Shown here: piece by piece, positions 12,162 to 15,216 of the stretch
Layout: every line of letters starts with the position of its first letter
Numbering within the stretch: position 1 is the stretch's first letter
Origin: Gammaproteobacteria bacterium
Lineage (GTDB): Bacteria; Pseudomonadota; Gammaproteobacteria; SZUA-229
NCBI GenBank assembly: GCA_013138755.1
Contig: WTCC01000193.1
Span: 1 to 15,216, forward strand
DNA length: 15,216 bases
Direction of reading: 5' to 3'
Translations under genes and position numbers: made by a program
Notes under the pieces: model-generated
What the model was told of the DNA's origin: nothing
The model's input: the letters and a program-made list of their open reading frames with translations, nothing else
The model's database searches: none

Positions 12162-13325
12162 TTAGTCTTTTAGCGGACTATTTTTAATCAACTGTAATGA
12201 TTCCTCAATAATGGCACCAAACGTTTCATCTTTATATAGAAACATCTGTAGATTTTTGATATCTGCCTTGTTACCAATATATCCCATCACCGCATAAAGA
12301 TAGTTCTGTTGTGATTTCGACCTGTTAGTCACAGTCAGATGTTCGCTTCCTCGGTCAGTCTTCTGCTTCAGCGTATACCGAACAGGTTGCAAAGAAACAT
12401 CTTTCATTCTTACCAGAGCAGCGGCTGCACGCCCTGCTACATCGTTATCACTATCACGCAATGAAGTAATCAGATGATAGACCGACGTGATGTTCTTTGA
12501 TTCGCCCAATCGATACGCCGCCCACATCCGTTTGTTTGAATCGGGGTTATACAGTAATACCTGAGACAATGCAGCCGTACTATCATACTGACTCAAGATT
12601 GATATCTTCCAAAGTGATTCTTCTAATAACATATTCTGTTTGGAGTTTTCTGAATCTTTGTTGCTAATAAGCTGAGTAGTCAGGTACTTCACAGCTTCTG
12701 TATTGCCGAGATCACCGAGTGCACGAATCATCCACGGACGTATCGTCTGGTTTTCAGCAGCCTCAATTAAAGGTATTACCGCACGCGAATCACCTAACCT
12801 GGCTAGAGTGTTAGCAGTTTGTATCGGTGTGTTATTTTGTTTGAGAGCTCTGATTAGATCAGGTACAGCAGACCTATCACCGATCATACCGATGGATCGG
12901 ATTGCGCATAACCGCAGATCGCGGTTATAGGGATCAAAGGCAGCTTGTGTCAAAGCGCTAAGTGCACGAGGATCCTTGAGATGACCCAATGCCTGAGCCA
13001 TAACACAGACACGCCGGGTACCCGATTTATCATTCATGGCCGCAATCAATGCAAGCACGACATCTTTATTCGCACTATAAGAAAGCTTTTCAGCAGCCGA
13101 CCATCGAACCTCTTTATCGTCGGCTTTTAACTGCTTTACTAATTGACTTTCAGACTGGGTGGTCGGTAATGGAACAGCAGGTTTCTTAGCGAAAGAAATA
13201 GTGATCGAACTACCCAATTCAGCTTCAAGGATATGCTGGCGCAACTGCTCGTGAACGGTTGGCAGAGGCGGCTCTGTACAGCCATTTAAGATACAACATA
13301 TTATTATGATATATGGTGTTCTCAT
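12162..13325 (-). CDS. HEAT-repeat lipoprotein
   Basis: A 387-aa predicted lipoprotein. From the ATG at 13325 it begins MRTPYIIIICCILNGC, with lipobox LNGC and Cys16 as lipid site; Thr follows, so outer-membrane sorting is possible. After a Pro-rich linker (about 17-60), residues about 70-320 hold at least six tandem HEAT/PBS-lyase-type repeats of about 30 residues, for example KEVRWSAAEKL, PRALSALTQAA, RSAVPDLIRALKQ, SRAVIPLIEAAEN and DNDVAGRAAAALVRM. Such arrays mediate protein-protein contact; no enzyme motif is seen. A longer frame up to 13406 is rejected because its TTG lies in the stem of a terminator hairpin. The ribosome site is modest (AGAG close to the ATG). The leader begins after the orphan terminator at 13375-13416. 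Partner unknown. Confidence 0.87.
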   Translation of the reverse strand: MRTPYIIIICCILNGCTEPPLPTVHEQLRQHILEAELGSSITISFAKKPAVPLPTTQSESQLVKQLKADDKEVRWSAAEKLSYSANKDVVLALIAAMNDKSGTRRVCVMAQALGHLKDPRALSALTQAAFDPYNRDLRLCAIRSIGMIGDRSAVPDLIRALKQNNTPIQTANTLARLGDSRAVIPLIEAAENQTIRPWMIRALGDLGNTEAVKYLTTQLISNKDSENSKQNMLLEESLWKISILSQYDSTAALSQVLLYNPDSNKRMWAAYRLGESKNITSVYHLITSLRDSDNDVAGRAAAALVRMKDVSLQPVRYTLKQKTDRGSEHLTVTNRSKSQQNYLYAVMGYIGNKADIKNLQMFLYKDETFGAIIEESLQLIKNSPLKD

Positions 13326-13374
13326 CACTCTATTGAAGCATGAAACAAACAATAAGACGATATCTAATAGGAAT

Positions 13375-13416
13375 AAAAAAGGTGCGCTAGCCCTTGTTGG
13401 GGACAAAGACTAACGC
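13375..13416 (-). terminator. Orphan minus-strand terminator in front of the HEAT gene
   Basis: Arms 13403-13416 and 13384-13397 pair over 14 positions with a 5-nt loop. On the minus-strand RNA the three non-Watson-Crick positions are all G-U wobbles, whereas on the + strand they are C-A mismatches. Six T residues follow (13380-13375). No minus-strand gene lies directly upstream. Confidence 0.65.
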
Positions 13417-13552
13417 GAATTGCCAGACTCCCAGTCGGTCGAAACCAGACAACTTGGTCGGCGTATTAAATTGTAGTAAATGACATAACAAGAAAATTGA
13501 CCAATCACGCCAATCGGTTGGCTATAGCTGTAAAACCATTCATCAGAATAAA

Positions 13553-13580
13553 TTAATAAAATACCTATCTCTCCTATACT
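13553..13580 (+). promoter_or_regulatory. Candidate promoter of the 91-aa exported protein gene
   Basis: TTAATA (13553-13558) and TATACT (13575-13580) are 16 bp apart. Predicted start near 13587 leaves a leader of about 27 nt to the ATG at 13614. Confidence 0.45.
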
Positions 13581-13613
13581 AAATATATCAACTGGATTTA
13601 TTTGGGGGAAGTG

Positions 13614-13889
13614 ATGCAAGTATTAAGACCTTTAGCAGTATTAGTTATTCTGTTCACAGCCACCACACCGGTAACAGGTGCAACAAGCTCACCTGAAATA
13701 TGCCAGAAAATGGTTCTTTCATTACTGGAAAACTTCAACGTCCACCAAGCAAAAAGCAAAGAACAGATTATCCAATTTGCAGATGAATGTATGCCCGAGT
13801 CTGTATTAAGCCGGCAGTCACAAAATTTTAAGACTTTGCGATTAAAAAATAATGACAGAAATACATTGACTACACAGGCACGAATCTAG
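13614..13889 (+). CDS. Small exported hypothetical protein, 91 aa
   Basis: I do not recognise a family. The N-terminus is a convincing Sec signal peptide: MQVLRPLAVLVILFTATTPV followed by TGA, with a likely cut near residue 23. The mature protein of about 68 aa has two cysteines (C30 and C59), which could form one disulphide in the periplasm, around a helical, Lys/Gln/Glu-rich middle; the C-terminus is basic (KTLRLKNNDRN). The start at 13614 has GGGGGAA 3 bp upstream; GTG 13611 and TTG 13602 are in frame but lie within or before that site. It has its own promoter and no visible terminator before the next promoter at 13923. Confidence 0.72.
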   Translation: MQVLRPLAVLVILFTATTPVTGATSSPEICQKMVLSLLENFNVHQAKSKEQIIQFADECMPESVLSRQSQNFKTLRLKNNDRNTLTTQARI

Positions 13890-13922
13890 GGAAGCCAGAT
13901 ATAGATCACACCTATTTCACTA

Positions 13923-13952
13923 TTGATTAATCGAAATCAACGGCGGTATACT
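13923..13952 (+). promoter_or_regulatory. Promoter of the YbaK-like gene
   Basis: TTGATT (13923-13928) and TATACT (13947-13952) lie 18 bp apart. TTGATT and AATCAA (13935-13940) form an inverted repeat with a 6-bp centre overlapping the -35; the spacing is not that of an FNR site. Predicted start near 13959. Confidence 0.5.
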
Positions 13953-13990
13953 TTAATTCATCAACCTTTTTGTTAAATGAGAGGTAAATC

Positions 13991-14458
13991 ATGGAAATCG
14001 CAACCACACTCGTCTTGCACCTTGCCAAACTGGGTATCGCCTACGATGTCGTTAAACATGCCTATTCCAATAGTAGTTTGCATAGCGCGCATGCTGCAAA
14101 TATCCCTGCATCAAACGTAGTCAAATCTGTCGTTCTGGAAGATGCCCAAGGGTATGTCATGGCCTTAGTACCGGCAGACAGACATGTAAAAATAAATGAA
14201 GTCAACATGGTTTATAACCGTCGTATGGGTCTGGCAACAGAACCAGAATTAGAGCAAATATTTACCGATTGCGACCGTGGCGCCATCCCGCCCGTTGGTA
14301 ATGCTTATGGCATGTCGACTATCGTCGATAAAAATTTAGATGAATGTAACGATGTTTATATAGAAGCGGGTACCCATACGGACTTGTTGCATATAAGTGG
14401 TGGTGCGTTCAGGAAATTAATGGAACATTCACAGCATGCGAGTATCTGCGTGCATTAG
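13991..14458 (+). CDS. YbaK/EbsC-type (ProX) aminoacyl-tRNA deacylase domain protein
   Basis: A 155-aa free-standing editing domain of the YbaK/aminoacyl-tRNA-synthetase-associated family, which hydrolyses wrongly charged tRNAs in trans. Landmarks are HSAHAANIPASNVVKSVVLE (31-50) with the conserved Lys (K45), VMALVPADRHVKINEV (56-71), LATEPELEQIFTDCDRGAIPPVG (residues about 81-103) with the conserved G-x-I-P-P, and the C-terminal HTDLLHISGGAFRKLM. Its length and the DRGAIPPVGNAYG block fit the single-domain group rather than an insertion in ProRS. Whether it edits Ala-, Cys- or another tRNA cannot be told. GAGAGG lies 8 bp before the ATG. It is monocistronic, with a hairpin after the stop. 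Confidence 0.93.
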   Translation: MEIATTLVLHLAKLGIAYDVVKHAYSNSSLHSAHAANIPASNVVKSVVLEDAQGYVMALVPADRHVKINEVNMVYNRRMGLATEPELEQIFTDCDRGAIPPVGNAYGMSTIVDKNLDECNDVYIEAGTHTDLLHISGGAFRKLMEHSQHASICVH

Positions 14459-14464
14459 TGAATA

Positions 14465-14520
14465 AAGGGACTAAGAGGATTGATTTGAATCTAGTCCCTT
14501 CGCCCCTGCTTTTCTTACTT
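14465..14520 (+). terminator. Probable terminator of the YbaK-like gene
   Basis: AAGGGACTA (14465-14473) and TAGTCCCTT (14492-14500) form a perfect 9-bp stem; GATT/AATC inside the 18-nt loop can extend it. A T-rich stretch (TTTTCTTACTTTATT) follows after an 11-nt gap, so efficiency may be moderate. Confidence 0.6.
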
Positions 14521-14587
14521 TATTAACATTGAATACTGACATGCTGCCCCCAGATACAATCAATGGACAGTCTATATATTCGATGTT

Positions 14588-15216
14588 ATGCACACCGTAT
14601 CACCTAAACTAAATAATCCACACGAAGACTCACTCCAGATGAAGCGGTCTTTCGCCATTGCATTATCATTCACGGTAACCCTGTGGTTAATAAAGATCAT
14701 CGAATCATTGATGGGTGCCAGTCTCTTTAAGTACGGCATCTACCCTGGCCAGTTAAGTGGGCTGAGCGGTATCTTGCTGGCACCATTGATCCATGGATCT
14801 TTTTCACATCTGTTTACCAATACTGCCCCGCTTCTTATACTGGGCACAGCACTGTTATACGGCTATCCAAAAGCAGCAAAAATAGTGATACCTGCTGTTT
14901 ATATAGGCACCGGACTTGCTGTCTGGTTATTTGCGCGTCCGGTATATCATGCTGGCGCAAGCAGTCTGACATTTGGTTTTATGTTCTTCGTCTTTACCAT
15001 TGGTGCAATTCGGTGGGACAGACGAGCAATTGCCTTATCTATGATCGTATTCTTTCTTTACGGCAGCATGATCTGGGGGATATTTCCAAACAAGCTTGGC
15101 GTGTCCTATGAGAGTCATTTTTTTGGCGGCATGATTGGTTTTCTGCTAGCCATTCTGCTCAGAAACTATGACGCCTATTTACCTGTGAAAAAATACAATT
15201 GGGAAGGAGATGAAGA
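14588..15216 (+). CDS. Rhomboid-family intramembrane serine protease, 3' end missing
   Basis: The frame from ATG 14588 stays open for 209 codons to the window edge. About six membrane helices are predicted. Rhomboid landmarks are all present: HGSFSHLFTN (69-78) giving the oxyanion pair H74/N78 (H-x-x-x-N), the nucleophile in HAGASSLTFG (GxSx, S125), and the general base in SYESHFFGGMIGF (H177, followed by GGxxG). The catalytic Ser/His dyad is thus intact, so it should cleave membrane-anchored substrates in the inner membrane. The tail (VKKYNWEGDEE) suggests the stop lies just beyond the window. The start codon has no good Shine-Dalgarno; ATG 14639 is an alternative that removes the 17-residue polar N-terminus. 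Substrate unknown. Confidence 0.9.
   Translation, partial: MHTVSPKLNNPHEDSLQMKRSFAIALSFTVTLWLIKIIESLMGASLFKYGIYPGQLSGLSGILLAPLIHGSFSHLFTNTAPLLILGTALLYGYPKAAKIVIPAVYIGTGLAVWLFARPVYHAGASSLTFGFMFFVFTIGAIRWDRRAIALSMIVFFLYGSMIWGIFPNKLGVSYESHFFGGMIGFLLAILLRNYDAYLPVKKYNWEGDE

Noticed and set aside
13326..13406. N-terminal extension of the HEAT-repeat protein
   Set aside because: The extension begins at a TTG inside the terminator hairpin and would put a second hydrophobic stretch before a perfectly good lipoprotein signal starting at 13325.
13410..13619. 69-codon minus-strand reading frame upstream of the HEAT gene
   Set aside because: It starts at a TTG without a Shine-Dalgarno, overlaps the promoter and start of the exported-protein gene, and its stop lies inside the terminator stem; amino-acid pattern resembles no protein.
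1..15216. Mobile elements, CRISPR arrays, tRNA or rRNA genes
   Set aside because: No spaced direct repeats, no inverted terminal repeats with a transposase, no tRNA-like cloverleaf and no rRNA sequence were recognised on either strand.

Overview
The window looks like chromosomal DNA of a free-living gammaproteobacterium with moderately low G+C (roughly 40 % by eye). Support for this comes from a set of families concentrated in that class: a TIGR02647 protein, a DUF2058/YaiL protein, a DUF1451/YbeL zinc-ribbon protein, a DUF3157-like exported protein, the type IV pilus ATPase PilU and a DUF3391 HD-GYP protein. No integrase, transposase, tRNA, rRNA, CRISPR array or phage gene was seen. The layout is many short, mostly monocistronic units with their own promoters and hairpin terminators, so this is backbone rather than an island.

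Region 1 (1-2318, + strand): the 3' end of an AMMECR1-domain gene lies 2 bp before a radical SAM gene (AmrS). These are two parts of the widely conserved but functionally obscure AmmeMemoRadiSam set; the MEMO member should lie upstream or elsewhere. Then come a TIGR02647 gene and an allene-oxide-cyclase-like lipoprotein reading frame that has no ordinary start codon. Region 2 (2375-4195, - strand): a 62-aa hypothetical gene, a ytoQ operon with a 74-aa protein that may be a lone DnaT-type DNA-binding domain, and a TauE/SafE anion permease whose promoter contains a perfect 10-bp inverted repeat. Region 3 (4196-5794): a dyad-rich leader with two terminator-like hairpins before a 76-aa hypothetical gene, a convergent SPOUT RNA methyltransferase, and a cold-shock gene with a strong promoter, about 157 nt of leader and a textbook terminator.

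Region 4 (5887-9663): an exported DUF3157-like protein, a solitary pilU, a 35-aa membrane peptide gene with its own promoter, Shine-Dalgarno and terminator, and a DUF3391 HD-GYP protein whose HD motif is MD. Region 5 (9664-13325): D-hexose-6-phosphate mutarotase, the convergent pair DUF2058 and DUF1451, and a HEAT-repeat lipoprotein. Region 6 (13375-15216): an orphan minus-strand terminator, a small exported protein, a YbaK/ProX-type deacylase and the first 209 codons of a rhomboid protease that runs off the window.

No single large new system is evident. The best candidates for undescribed biology are the ytoQ/DnaT-like pair, the terminator-bearing leader at 4260-4485, the 35-aa membrane peptide, the altered HD-GYP protein, the lipoprotein without a start codon and the orphan terminator at 13375-13416.
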